NCBI RefSeq assembly: GCF_017592395.1
Contig: NZ_JAGFOU010000005.1
Location: 1 to 64,000 of the forward strand
DNA length: 64,000 nt
Source: Actinomyces bowdenii
GTDB lineage: Bacteria; Actinomycetota; Actinomycetes; Actinomycetales; Actinomycetaceae
Reading direction: 5' to 3'
The notes below the pieces were generated by a model. It was not told the DNA's origin. It saw only the letters and a program-made list of their open reading frames with translations, and made no database searches. Within the stretch, counting starts at the first letter, position 1. The number at the start of each line of letters is the position of its first letter. A program made the position numbers and the translations under genes. Positions 49,379-57,435 of this stretch are shown piece after piece.

Positions 49379-50890
49379 TCATCGGGCCACGGAGTCGCGG
49401 TCGGCGTCGAGATCCAGGGCCTCGGCCTGCCGGACCGCGCGGATGACGTAGGGGTCGTCGCGGGAGATGGCCAGGTGGAGCCCGAAGCCCAGGGCCGCCC
49501 CGATGAACCAGGAGAACGGGCTGAGGAAGCGGCAGATCTCGGTGGGGACCACGGCCACGATGATCGAGGGGATCGAGGCCAGGACGAAGGCCCACACGGC
49601 GCGCATGTTCCAGCCGTTGCCGAAGGCGTGCAGGCCATTGGCCCGGAACAGCTCGGAGACCTGGACCTTCTCGCGGCGCAGGTAGTAGTAGTCGGCGATG
49701 ATGATGCCGAACAGGGGGCCCAGCACGGCGCCCAGGGCGGCGAGGAACACATTGATGATCACCGGGTTGTTGAACAGGTTCCACGGGGTGATGACCAGGG
49801 CGATGCAGGCGGAGATGAAGCCGCCGCGCACGAAGTTGATCTTGGAGGGCCAGGCGTTGGCCAGGTCATAGGCGGGGGACACGAAGTTCGCCACCACGTT
49901 GATGCCCAGCGTGGCCACGGTGAAGGTGACGGCGCCCAGGATGATGGCCACGGGGTGGTCGATACGGGCCACCAGGTCGATGGGGTCGAAGATGTACTCG
50001 CCGTAGATCTGCAGGGATCCGGCCGTCACCAGGACCGAGACCACGGAGAAGGCGATGAAGTTGACGGGCAGGCCCCACAGGTTGGCCATCCACACGGCCT
50101 TGCGCGTGGGTGAGAAGCGGGAGAAGTCGCAGAAGTTGAGCAGGAGGGTGGAGAAGTAGGCCACGGTCAGCGATACCGCGGCCAGGACGGCGTGCAGGGT
50201 GCCCCACTCGGCCGGCTCGGTGGCCAGGTTGAGGGAGATGTGCCAGTCGGCGAGCATGAGGATGTAGACGGTCAGGATGAACATGACCACCCACACCGCC
50301 GGCCCGGCCCAGTCCTGGAACTTGCGGATGGTCTCCATGCCGTTGCGCAGGAGCAGCAGCTGGAGGGCCCACATGAACAGGAAGGCGGCCCAGCCCAGGA
50401 GGCTCTCACCCAGGAAGCGGGCCTGGCCGAACTCGAGGATATGCGGCCAGATGCCGGCGACCAGGACGATGACGGCCTTGGAGGCCAGCCATGTCTGGAT
50501 CCCGTACCAGCAGATGGCCACGAAGCCCCGCAGCAGGGCCGGGAGGTTGGATCCGACTGTCCCGAAGGTGATGCGCGCCAGGACGGGGTAGCACAGCCCC
50601 GTCTTCTGGCCCGCGAATCCCACGAGGTTCATGAGGAAGAAGACGACGATGATTCCGATCGTCAGGGAGGTGAACACATAGGCCGCGCCCAGGCCCAGGG
50701 CGAAGAGCCCGGCGGCGAATGTGTACCCGCCAATGGAGTGGATGTCCGACATCCACATGGCGAACAGGGAGAAGAATCCCCAGTCGCGGCTCTTGGCGGG
50801 GGCCAGATCGTCATTGATCAGGTGGGGGTCGATATCCGCCGGCTCCACCGGCACGCCTTCGCGGGTTGAAGGCGCTGCGCTACTTTCCAC
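49379..50890 (-). CDS. NCS1-family permease 1, probable allantoin importer
   Basis: The GTG at 50890 follows AGGACA with good spacing and gives 503 residues. Twelve membrane segments are expected. The NCS1 pattern is clear: LINDDLAPAKSRDWGFFSLFAMWMSDIHSIGGYTFAAGLFALGL, YPVLARITFGTVGSNLPALLRGFVAICWYGIQTWLASKA, LNFCDFSRFSPTRKAVWMANLWGLPVN and FLAALGAVLGPLFGIIIADYYYLRREKVQV. It lies directly upstream of the allantoinase gene, so allantoin or a related hydantoin is the likely substrate. It shares about the same architecture as the permease at 39238. Confidence 0.9.
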   Translation of the reverse strand: MESSAAPSTREGVPVEPADIDPHLINDDLAPAKSRDWGFFSLFAMWMSDIHSIGGYTFAAGLFALGLGAAYVFTSLTIGIIVVFFLMNLVGFAGQKTGLCYPVLARITFGTVGSNLPALLRGFVAICWYGIQTWLASKAVIVLVAGIWPHILEFGQARFLGESLLGWAAFLFMWALQLLLLRNGMETIRKFQDWAGPAVWVVMFILTVYILMLADWHISLNLATEPAEWGTLHAVLAAVSLTVAYFSTLLLNFCDFSRFSPTRKAVWMANLWGLPVNFIAFSVVSVLVTAGSLQIYGEYIFDPIDLVARIDHPVAIILGAVTFTVATLGINVVANFVSPAYDLANAWPSKINFVRGGFISACIALVITPWNLFNNPVIINVFLAALGAVLGPLFGIIIADYYYLRREKVQVSELFRANGLHAFGNGWNMRAVWAFVLASIPSIIVAVVPTEICRFLSPFSWFIGAALGFGLHLAISRDDPYVIRAVRQAEALDLDADRDSVAR

Positions 50891-50953
50891 GGCAGTGTCC
50901 TTTCAGTGTTCTCTTGGCCCGGCGGGCACCCTTGTCCGCCCGGGGAGGGGGTA

Positions 50954-51895
50954 TCAGTTGGTGATGCAGGTCCCGGCCCTGCCGGCGACGGCGTCCTGGA
51001 GGGACTCGAGGGAGGTGATGATGGCGCGCTCGCCACCGGCCTCCAGGAAGTTGAGGGCGGCCTCGATCTTGGGGGCCATGGAGCCCTTCCCGAAGTGCCC
51101 CTCCTCCAGGTAGGAGCGGGCCTCCTGCGCGGTGATCGTGCTCAGCGCCCTCTGCTCGGGGGTGCCGAAGTCGAGGTAGACCTGCTCCACGGCGGTGCAG
51201 ATGACCAGGTCGGGCACGCCGAGCCTGGAGGCCAGGAGGGCGGAGGCCAGGTCCTTGTCGATAACGGCCTCGACCCCGTTGAGCCGGCCGTCCTCGCGGC
51301 TGACGGGGATGCCGCCACCGCCCGCGGCCACCACGATGCAGCCGGAGTCGACCAGGGAGCGGATGACCTCGCACTCGACGATCTCCACGGGCGCCGGGGA
51401 GGGCACGACCCGGCGCCAGCCGCGGCCGGAGTCCTCGCGCACGGACCAGCCGTCCTTCTCCTCGTGCTCGCGGGCCTCCTCCTGGCTCATGAAGGAGCCC
51501 ACCGGCTTGGAGGGGGCGGCGAAGGCCGGGTCATCGGGATCGACGACGCTCTGGGTGACCACCGCGACGACCTCGCGCTCGATGCCCTGCTGGGCCAGGC
51601 ATCCGCACAGGCTGCGGCTGAAGAGGTAGCCGGTGGCGCCCTGGGTGTCCGCGCCCAGGACGTCCAGGGGCAGCGGGGGCAGCTCATCGAGGGCCAGCTC
51701 GGCCCGGCGCAGCAGGAAGCCGACCTGCGGGCCGTTGCCATGGGTGACCACGGGGGTGCGGCCCGCGGCGATGAGTGCGGTGATGTGCTCGGCGGACTCG
51801 CGGACGGCCTCGGCCTGGCTCGCGACCGACACCTCCCCGGGGTCCTTGATGAGGGCGTTGCCGCCGACGGCGATGACGAGTGCCCTGCTGCTCAT
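50954..51895 (-). CDS. arcC: Carbamate kinase
   Basis: The product has 313 residues. The amino-acid-kinase fold begins ALVIAVGGNALIKDPGE, with VVTHGNGPQVGFLL, VVAVVTQSVVDPDDPAF, VVAAGGGGIPVSRE, VIDKDLASALLA and GSMAPKIEAALNFLEAGGERAIITSL, all carbamate kinase signatures. GAGAGGAAG precedes the ATG. It transfers the phosphate of carbamoyl phosphate to ADP, yielding ATP, NH3 and CO2. There is no arginine deiminase here. With the carbamoyltransferase of the same cluster it points to energy recovery from ureido groups. Confidence 0.93.
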   Translation of the reverse strand: MSSRALVIAVGGNALIKDPGEVSVASQAEAVRESAEHITALIAAGRTPVVTHGNGPQVGFLLRRAELALDELPPLPLDVLGADTQGATGYLFSRSLCGCLAQQGIEREVVAVVTQSVVDPDDPAFAAPSKPVGSFMSQEEAREHEEKDGWSVREDSGRGWRRVVPSPAPVEIVECEVIRSLVDSGCIVVAAGGGGIPVSREDGRLNGVEAVIDKDLASALLASRLGVPDLVICTAVEQVYLDFGTPEQRALSTITAQEARSYLEEGHFGKGSMAPKIEAALNFLEAGGERAIITSLESLQDAVAGRAGTCITN

Positions 51896-51919
51896 GGGGT
51901 GCTTCCTCTCCTGCTCGGT

Positions 51920-52657
51920 TCAGTTCTCGGCCGGCATCCGCGATGACAGCGGCCAGCCATCGATCCGCTTGGGTCGCGGGGGTGCGTAGGTGCGGGACTT
52001 CGAGGTCCTCAGGCCCAGGGCGACGAGGGACTCGGCGAGCTTGACGGCGCAGGCCACGCCCTCCACGACGGGCACCCCCAGGTCCCGGCTCAGCTCGGCG
52101 TTGAGCCCGGCCATGCCGCCGCAGCCCAGGACGATGACCTCGGCGCGGTCCTGGGCCACGGCCTCCTCGGCCTGGCGGGCGACGGCCCGCGCGGCGCGCT
52201 CGGCGTCCTCCAGCTCCAGGACGCCCAGGCCTGTGGAGCGCACGGAGGCGCAGTGCTCCCGCAGGCCGAATGACAGCAGCCGGTCCTCGATGAGGGGCAC
52301 GGCCCGGTCCAGGGTGGTCACCACTGAGAAGCGGTAGCCCAGGAGCATGGCCATATGCGCTGCGGCCTCGGTGATATCGACGACGGGGACCTCGAGGAGC
52401 TCCATGAGCCCCTCCTTGCCGTGCTCGCCGAACCCGGCCAGGATCACGGCGTCGGCCTCGCCCTCATAGGCGGTGACGGCGTCCATGACGGCGACGGCGG
52501 CGAGATGGGACTCGAAGTTCCCCTCAACCGAGTCCGCCCCGATAGCCGGGGTGAGCTCGATGATCTCGGTGCCCTCGCCGGCCACGGCGCGAGCGGCCTC
52601 GCCGATGCTGCGGGTCATGGATCGGGTGGTGTTGACGTTGACTGCGAGGATCTTCAT
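51920..52657 (-). CDS. Asp/Glu/hydantoin racemase family protein lacking the first catalytic cysteine
   Basis: The ATG at 52657 (GGAG upstream) begins the family sequence MKILAVNVNTTRSMTRSI and gives 245 residues; the longer frame is unrelated. The second cysteine is present, C179 in VIVLGCGGMAGL. The first, normally in an ACF-type loop, is replaced by glycine at about residue 75 (AVILAGFGEHGKEG). Two-cysteine racemases need both, so this is perhaps a one-cysteine enzyme such as the decarboxylases of the superfamily, or a divergent allantoin-linked member (DCG1-like). It heads the promoter-proximal end of the ureide operon, just after an operator. Confidence 0.8.
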   Translation of the reverse strand: MKILAVNVNTTRSMTRSIGEAARAVAGEGTEIIELTPAIGADSVEGNFESHLAAVAVMDAVTAYEGEADAVILAGFGEHGKEGLMELLEVPVVDITEAAAHMAMLLGYRFSVVTTLDRAVPLIEDRLLSFGLREHCASVRSTGLGVLELEDAERAARAVARQAEEAVAQDRAEVIVLGCGGMAGLNAELSRDLGVPVVEGVACAVKLAESLVALGLRTSKSRTYAPPRPKRIDGWPLSSRMPAEN

Positions 52658-52751
52658 TGCTCCGCGCTCTCCGGTTTGCTGTGCCTGCGTCTGTGCGGGG
52701 GGGGTGGGACGGGAGGGCGCCACCATGCGCACTCCACTCATATCTCTGAGG

Positions 52752-52770
52752 TCAGTCCTCTGAGGTGTTG
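52752..52770. promoter_or_regulatory. GntR-type operator, copy 2
   Basis: TCAGTCCTCTGAGGTGTTG matches the perfect palindrome at 54980-54998 at 14 of 19 positions, including the entire centre CCTCTGAGGT. It lies immediately downstream of the promoter at 52777-52805, so a bound regulator would block transcription into the racemase-arcC-permease-allB operon. Confidence 0.65.
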
Positions 52771-52776
52771 ATGTCA

Positions 52777-52805
52777 ATTAGATCACTGCTCGGCCGTCTT
52801 GGCAA
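52777..52805 (-). promoter_or_regulatory. Sigma-70-type promoter of the ureide operon
   Basis: On the - strand, TTGCCA (52800-52805) and TCTAAT (52777-52782) are separated by exactly 17 bases, each matching its consensus at five of six positions. Transcription would start near 52770, at the edge of the operator. Confidence 0.6.
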
Positions 52806-52881
52806 GCCCCGTGGAACCGAGAGAAGTGGTGCTCGACAGTGAGTGCAACCACCTCATACATCATCTAAGACAAGCAAAGAG

Positions 52882-52913
52882 CAGGAGGAGGGCGCCCGTG
52901 GGCGCCCTCCTCC
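52882..52913 (-). terminator. Rho-independent-like terminator
   Basis: AGGAGGAGGGCGCCC (52882-52896) pairs perfectly with 52899-52913 over 15 bases with a 2-nt loop. On the - strand it is followed by CTCTTTGCTTGTCTT. It ends the transcript of the small membrane protein gene and separates it from the ureide operon promoter. Confidence 0.75.
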
Positions 52914-52964
52914 TGGTGGTGACCGTCAGCAGGTGGCGATAACGGACACCAAACGTGTTGTGAA

Positions 52965-53240
52965 TCACATGCCAGCGCGGCGCAGCTCCCGGAAGGCGGT
53001 GCCCACGCACACGACGACGGAGACCATCGCGGTGGCGACCACGACGGGCATGGCGTTGGCGATGGCGGCGAAGATGGTGAACATGCCCAGGATCGCGAGG
53101 ATGGCGAGCACGGTGGTCACCACGGTGATGTCGGCGTGACCGGTGGTGGAGGCCTGCCGCTCCTCACGGGCCTTCTCCACCGCGGGGGTGCGAACCGCCT
53201 CGACGACGGGAGTGCTGATGGGTGCGACCAGAGTCGACAT
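52965..53240 (-). CDS. Small two-segment membrane protein, unknown
   Basis: The product has 91 residues, with AGGAGC before the ATG. About 38 polar residues precede two hydrophobic segments (ITVVTTVLAILAILGMFTIFAAIA and AMPVVVATAMVSVVVCVGTAF), and the protein ends in basic RELRRAGM. I do not recognise a family. It stands alone between a terminator and the DUF1537 gene, inside the catabolic cluster but perhaps not part of it. Confidence 0.65.
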   Translation of the reverse strand: MSTLVAPISTPVVEAVRTPAVEKAREERQASTTGHADITVVTTVLAILAILGMFTIFAAIANAMPVVVATAMVSVVVCVGTAFRELRRAGM

Positions 53241-53489
53241 GAATGCTCCTGCTTCTTCTTCTCATCTCATGCGGCAGGAGCACCGCTCTGCGGCCGCGCC
53301 CCTGCACGGCCTTGTGCGCCTCTCGTGGAGGCCTGCGGGGAGCCTATATCACCTCAGAGCACTGAGCAGCGTCAGATTCATCACGAGCCCTTCGGGCTGC
53401 GGGACCCGCGAACGGCAGCAGCCAGGCGGCAGTGGTTCAGCACCGCGCACGGCGCCGCCCGCCACGGGCCCCAGCGGCCGGGCGCCGGG

Positions 53490-54956
53490 TCAGTCCCGGC
53501 CGAGCAGGACCCCGACCACCGCCGTCAGTGCCGCCTCATCCCCGACATTGCCCGGGAAGACGACGTAGGGGACGCCGCGCGCCGGGCCGTCGCAGGCCGC
53601 CCACAACGAGACGATGCCCGGCAGCATGGGGCCCACGCAGTGGGCGCGCCTGATGCCCAGACCGCGGGAGGCGACGTCGGAGGAGGTGATCCCGCCCTTG
53701 GCCAGGACGAAGCGGGGGCGGATGCGCTCCAGGATGCCCGCGACCGCCTCCACCACCGCCGCGGAGACCCTGCGGGACAGCTCCAGGGACTCCTCGGCGT
53801 CGGCGCCCGTGACCAGGGTCCTGGAGGTGCGCACGATGACGGTGCCCTCCTCCAGGCGCTCCACGGCCCGGGAGATGAGGGACTCCAGGTGGGCGGTCCT
53901 GGTCGCCTCCTCGAGGACCTTGGGGACCTCCACCTCCAGCACCGGGGCCCCCACCGCGCCGATGAGGTGCTCGAGCTGCCTGGTGGTCAGCGCCACGTGG
54001 GAGCCGACGACGACCAGGCCGCCGGCGGCGGTGCGCAGGGCCGGCTCGGCGCCCCGATCCGCCGCGGCCGGGGGCCGGCGCACCGCCTCGACCTCCTCAC
54101 TGGTCAGAGGCGGGTGGAGCTCCTGACCCAGGCGGGCCCGCATGAAGGGTGGGCCGACCCGGTAGACGAAGGTGCGCCCCCGGGCCTCCGCGGCGATCAG
54201 CGCCCGCGACAGGGCCAGCAGGTCCTGCTCGCAGGCGATGTCGGGGGCGATGACCTGCCGGTCGTGCGCCGAGGCCAGGGCCTGGGCCAGGGCCTCGGGG
54301 CGGGTGCGGACCTCGGTGAGATCCGGGGTGAGCACCTGGGAGGCGCTCACCGCCCCGGCCGTCTTCTCCTCGACCCATTGGGCCAGGCCCGAGGCGCTGT
54401 AGCCGAAGGTGGCATCGCGGGCGAACTCGGTGAGCCCGCTGGGCAGGAGGTCCTCGCCCACGCGCGTGTAGTGGACGCCGCCCACCGTGACCCGGCCCGC
54501 CTCGGGGAAGGCCGGCACCAGGACGATGCCGTCGACCGGCCGCCCCTCCTCCTCCAGGAGGTCGGCGATGAGCTGGGGCTCGAGCGGGAAGTGCCCCCGC
54601 AGGGTGGAGTCGGAGCGGCTGACGAAGGCCAGGCGCCTGCCGGCCCGCCGGCCCGCGGCGCCGGCGGCGCCCACGACCTCGCGGGTCACGCGCCCGGCCT
54701 CCTGCGGTGACAGGGAGCGCGAGTTGGTCATGACGTAGACCGCCGGGGCGCCCGTGCCCAGGGCCCAGGCGAGATCGTCCTGGGTCCAGGAGGTCAGGAC
54801 CGGGAGCCCCGAGACGGACTGGGTGCCCGTGGGGTCGTCGTCGAGCACGACGAAGAACGGGTCGATGCCCGCGGCTGCGGCCGCATCCCTGACATCGGAG
54901 GGCGTCAGACCGGGCGCGGGCGGGTAGGGCGCCACGATGTCACTGAGGGTGGCCAC
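53490..54956 (-). CDS. DUF1537 four-carbon acid sugar kinase family protein
   Basis: The GTG at 54956 has AAGGAG six bases upstream and gives 488 residues; the ATGs at 54974/54971 lack a site. The N-terminal domain has FFVVLDDDPTGTQSVSGLPVLTSW and FVSRSDSTLRGHFPLE, the substrate-binding signatures of OtnK/DtnK/LtnK kinases. The C-terminal nucleotide domain has RFVLAKGGITSSDVASRGLGIRRA and GIVSLWAACDGPARGVPYVVFPGNVGDE. Known members phosphorylate 3- or 2-oxotetronates and threonate or erythronate. Here no glycerate kinase is present, so phosphorylation of glycerate or a related acid is a possible alternative. It lies 117 bases after the GntR gene, behind a perfect operator palindrome. Confidence 0.88.
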   Translation of the reverse strand: MATLSDIVAPYPPAPGLTPSDVRDAAAAAGIDPFFVVLDDDPTGTQSVSGLPVLTSWTQDDLAWALGTGAPAVYVMTNSRSLSPQEAGRVTREVVGAAGAAGRRAGRRLAFVSRSDSTLRGHFPLEPQLIADLLEEEGRPVDGIVLVPAFPEAGRVTVGGVHYTRVGEDLLPSGLTEFARDATFGYSASGLAQWVEEKTAGAVSASQVLTPDLTEVRTRPEALAQALASAHDRQVIAPDIACEQDLLALSRALIAAEARGRTFVYRVGPPFMRARLGQELHPPLTSEEVEAVRRPPAAADRGAEPALRTAAGGLVVVGSHVALTTRQLEHLIGAVGAPVLEVEVPKVLEEATRTAHLESLISRAVERLEEGTVIVRTSRTLVTGADAEESLELSRRVSAAVVEAVAGILERIRPRFVLAKGGITSSDVASRGLGIRRAHCVGPMLPGIVSLWAACDGPARGVPYVVFPGNVGDEAALTAVVGVLLGRD

Positions 54957-54979
54957 GCTGCTCTCCTTCATCATTGAAG

Positions 54980-54998
54980 TTAGACCTCTGAGGTCTAA
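54980..54998. promoter_or_regulatory. GntR-type operator, copy 1 (perfect palindrome)
   Basis: TTAGACCTCTGAGGTCTAA has 9-bp perfect arms around one central base. It lies upstream of the DUF1537 gene, just after a - strand TAAGAT -10-like element at 55000-55005. It is 76 bases from the GntR coding region, whose product is the likely binder. Confidence 0.75.
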
Positions 54999-55073
54999 GA
55001 TCTTAGCATGATCGAGCGCCCCCGGGCGCCCGGGGCGGTCCTGTCAGCGACCCTCAGCGACCCTCAGTGGCTC

Positions 55074-55796
55074 TCAGAGGTTCTCGGAGAGCTCCCCGCC
55101 GCGGCGCTCCCTGGCGGTGAGGATGTCCCGCCGTGTCTGCGCCATGTGCTCGTGCATGAGGCCGGCGGCCCGCTCGGCATCCTGCGCCTCGACCGCCTCC
55201 AGGATCTGGCGGTGATGGGAGATCACCGTGGCCCGCACCTCCTCGGACTCCGAGGCCCTGAACCTGGTCCCCAGAAGCGCGTCGCGGAAGGGGTGCATCG
55301 TCGAGGCGACGAACTGGTTCCCGGTGGCCGCCAGAATGGCGTCATGGAAGGCGTGGTCCAGGCCGATGAGCGCCTGGATGTCATCGGCCTTGGCGGCGAT
55401 CCGGTACTCCTCCACGCAGCGGCGCATCTCGATGAGGTCCTCCTCGGAGCGCTGGGCGGCGGCCAGTCGGACAGCACCGACCTCCAGCATCTCCTCCACT
55501 CCGAGCAGGTCGAGCTCCACCTCCTGCACGCGCCCCTCGTGGGCGGCCACGTACAGCAGGTAGCGCAGCTCGCGCCACCGGAATCGGGGGAGCAGGAAGG
55601 TCCCCCGCCCGTGCACGACGTTGAGGACCCCGCCCATGGACAGGTTCCTCACCGCCTCCCTCATGGTGGGTCGCGAGACCCGCAGGAAGCGGGCCAGCTC
55701 GGCCTCGGCGGGCAGTGGCTCCTCCTCCACGAAGGTCCTGTCGACGACGGCGTCCAGGACGCCCTCAACGGCGCGCTCCACCAGGTCGTTGGCCAT
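55074..55796 (-). CDS. GntR-family (FadR/FCD) transcriptional regulator
   Basis: The ATG at 55796 is chosen because AAGGAG stands six bases upstream; it gives 240 residues. The N-terminal winged helix reads LPAEAELARFLRVSRPTMREAVRNLSMGGVLNVVHGRGTFLLP. The C-terminal FCD domain has the metal/effector residues in GLDHAFHDAILAATGN and SHHRQILEAVEAQDAERAAGLMHEHM. It is the first gene of the minus-strand cluster and presumably binds the palindromes at 54980-54998 and 52752-52770. The inducer is likely a ureide or a hydroxy-acid intermediate, which is inference. Confidence 0.9.
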   Translation of the reverse strand: MANDLVERAVEGVLDAVVDRTFVEEEPLPAEAELARFLRVSRPTMREAVRNLSMGGVLNVVHGRGTFLLPRFRWRELRYLLYVAAHEGRVQEVELDLLGVEEMLEVGAVRLAAAQRSEEDLIEMRRCVEEYRIAAKADDIQALIGLDHAFHDAILAATGNQFVASTMHPFRDALLGTRFRASESEEVRATVISHHRQILEAVEAQDAERAAGLMHEHMAQTRRDILTARERRGGELSENL

Positions 55797-55893
55797 CAGG
55801 GTCTCCTTGATCATAAATCCGTTGCCGGTGCCGATAGCACCGCATTCATCATGAACAGCCCTTCACCGCGCGCGACGGCTTCAGGATCGGCGC

Positions 55894-55927
55894 CCCACAG
55901 GAGTCAGCACTCACGCGATCCTGTGGG
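55894..55927 (-). terminator. Hairpin after the MFS gene
   Basis: CCCACAGGA (55894-55902) pairs with TCCTGTGGG (55919-55927). It lies between the end of the - strand MFS gene and the GntR gene and may end the former's transcript. No T-run follows. Confidence 0.4.
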
Positions 55928-56003
55928 AGGCGGGCCCTCAGCAGGCTGACGAGAGGGACGGGCGGTGTCCCAAACATGTCAATGCTACTGCCGTCACATG
56001 GGT

Positions 56004-57371
56004 CTACCGCTCGAAACGCCTGGTCACAGAATGAGCACCGCCTGCACGGCGCGCCGCCAGGAGCCTTGTGCCGCCCACCGCCGGGACCAGCCCCCGCCGA
56101 GGACGCATGCGGCGCCAGTACCACAGGGCCACCGCCCAGACCATGACCACCAGCGCCCCCTGCACCCCTCGGGACCAGCCCATAGGCGGCAGCACCAGGA
56201 CGGCCGCAGCGGCGGCGAGGCACTCGGAGGTGTTGAACAGCACGTCGTAGATGGCGAAGGCACGGCCCCGGTAGGCGTCAGCGGTATCGGCCTGGACGAT
56301 GGTGTCCACCGCGATCTTGGCTCCCTGCACCCCCAGGCCGAAGATGAGGAGCCCGGCCATCACCCACTGCCGGTCATGGGTGGCCACCAGGATCATCTGC
56401 CCCACGGTGCCCCCCAGGAGGCAGAGGATCACCCAGGCCTGCGGCGCCACCCACTCGTGCGCCACCGGCGTGAGCACCACCGCCAGCGCGTGACCCGCGA
56501 TCATCGCGCCCATGAGGGCGCCGAAGACCGCCAGTCCCGCATCGGCGTCCTGCGGAATGGCCAGGAGGTTGCGGGCCATGAGGATGAGGGTGATGAGCTG
56601 CATGCCGTAGACGAAGCGGTGAAGGGACATGGTGGTCAGGGCCAGGGCCGGGGTGCCGCGCCGGCGCAGGTGCGCCAGCGCCCGGGCCAGGTCAGTCGCG
56701 GTGGCGGCGAGCACCGCGCCCACTGCGGGCCCGGGTCCGGGCAGGCGGGAGGGTCCCAGCTGGTCAGGGCCCAGGCGCGTGACGATGGCGGCCGCCCCGC
56801 AGTACAGGAGCGCCGCGGCCAGGAGACTGGCGGCGTCCTGCGCGCTGCCGGCGGGCAGGAGGAGTCGCAGGAGCAGGCCGATGGCGGCTCCCACGGCGGT
56901 GGCCGCGCCACCCAGGGTGGGCACGATGGAGTTGGCCACCAGGAGGCGCTCACGGTCGATGACCTGGGGCAGGCCCGCGGACAGGACCGACAGCAGGAAG
57001 CGGCTCATGCCCAGGGCGACCAGGACCAGGGGGTAGAGGGCCGGCCCGGCCCCGGCGGCGCGCAGGACCACCACGATGAGCAGCACGAGGCCGCCGCGCA
57101 GCAGGTTGGCGCGCAGGAGGGTCTGGCGCCGCCGCCACCGGTCGATGAGGGGACCGGTGAAGGGGCCCACCAGGCTGAAGGGGAGCAGCATGACCACCAG
57201 CGCCATGGCGACCCCGCCCACGCCGGTCATGTGCTGGGGCTGGAAGAAGAACAGCGAGGCCAGGCCCGCCTGCAGCATGCCGTCACCGCTCTGGGAGGCC
57301 AGCCGCACGGCCAGCAGGGTGCGGAAGGCCGGGACGGCTGCCAGGCCGCGCAGGTCCTCGATCAGGCGCAT
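56004..57371 (-). CDS. MFS transporter, exporter-like
   Basis: The ATG at 57371 begins MRLIEDLRGLAAVPAFRTLLAVRLASQSGDGMLQAGLASLFFF and gives 455 residues; the longer frame has a low-complexity extension. About 12 membrane segments are present with PFSLVGPFTGPLIDRWRRRQTLLRANLLRGG, the loop 2-3 motif of drug-exporter-like MFS proteins. The substrate is unknown. It is transcribed after serA on the same strand with a 64-base gap, and may or may not share its transcript. Confidence 0.82.
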   Translation of the reverse strand: MRLIEDLRGLAAVPAFRTLLAVRLASQSGDGMLQAGLASLFFFQPQHMTGVGGVAMALVVMLLPFSLVGPFTGPLIDRWRRRQTLLRANLLRGGLVLLIVVVLRAAGAGPALYPLVLVALGMSRFLLSVLSAGLPQVIDRERLLVANSIVPTLGGAATAVGAAIGLLLRLLLPAGSAQDAASLLAAALLYCGAAAIVTRLGPDQLGPSRLPGPGPAVGAVLAATATDLARALAHLRRRGTPALALTTMSLHRFVYGMQLITLILMARNLLAIPQDADAGLAVFGALMGAMIAGHALAVVLTPVAHEWVAPQAWVILCLLGGTVGQMILVATHDRQWVMAGLLIFGLGVQGAKIAVDTIVQADTADAYRGRAFAIYDVLFNTSECLAAAAAVLVLPPMGWSRGVQGALVVMVWAVALWYWRRMRPRRGLVPAVGGTRLLAARRAGGAHSVTRRFER

Positions 57372-57435
57372 GCCCCCATGGTCGCCGGCCCCGCCCACGC
57401 CGGTCCAGCCCGCTGCGCCGGGAGGGGCGGCGGGC

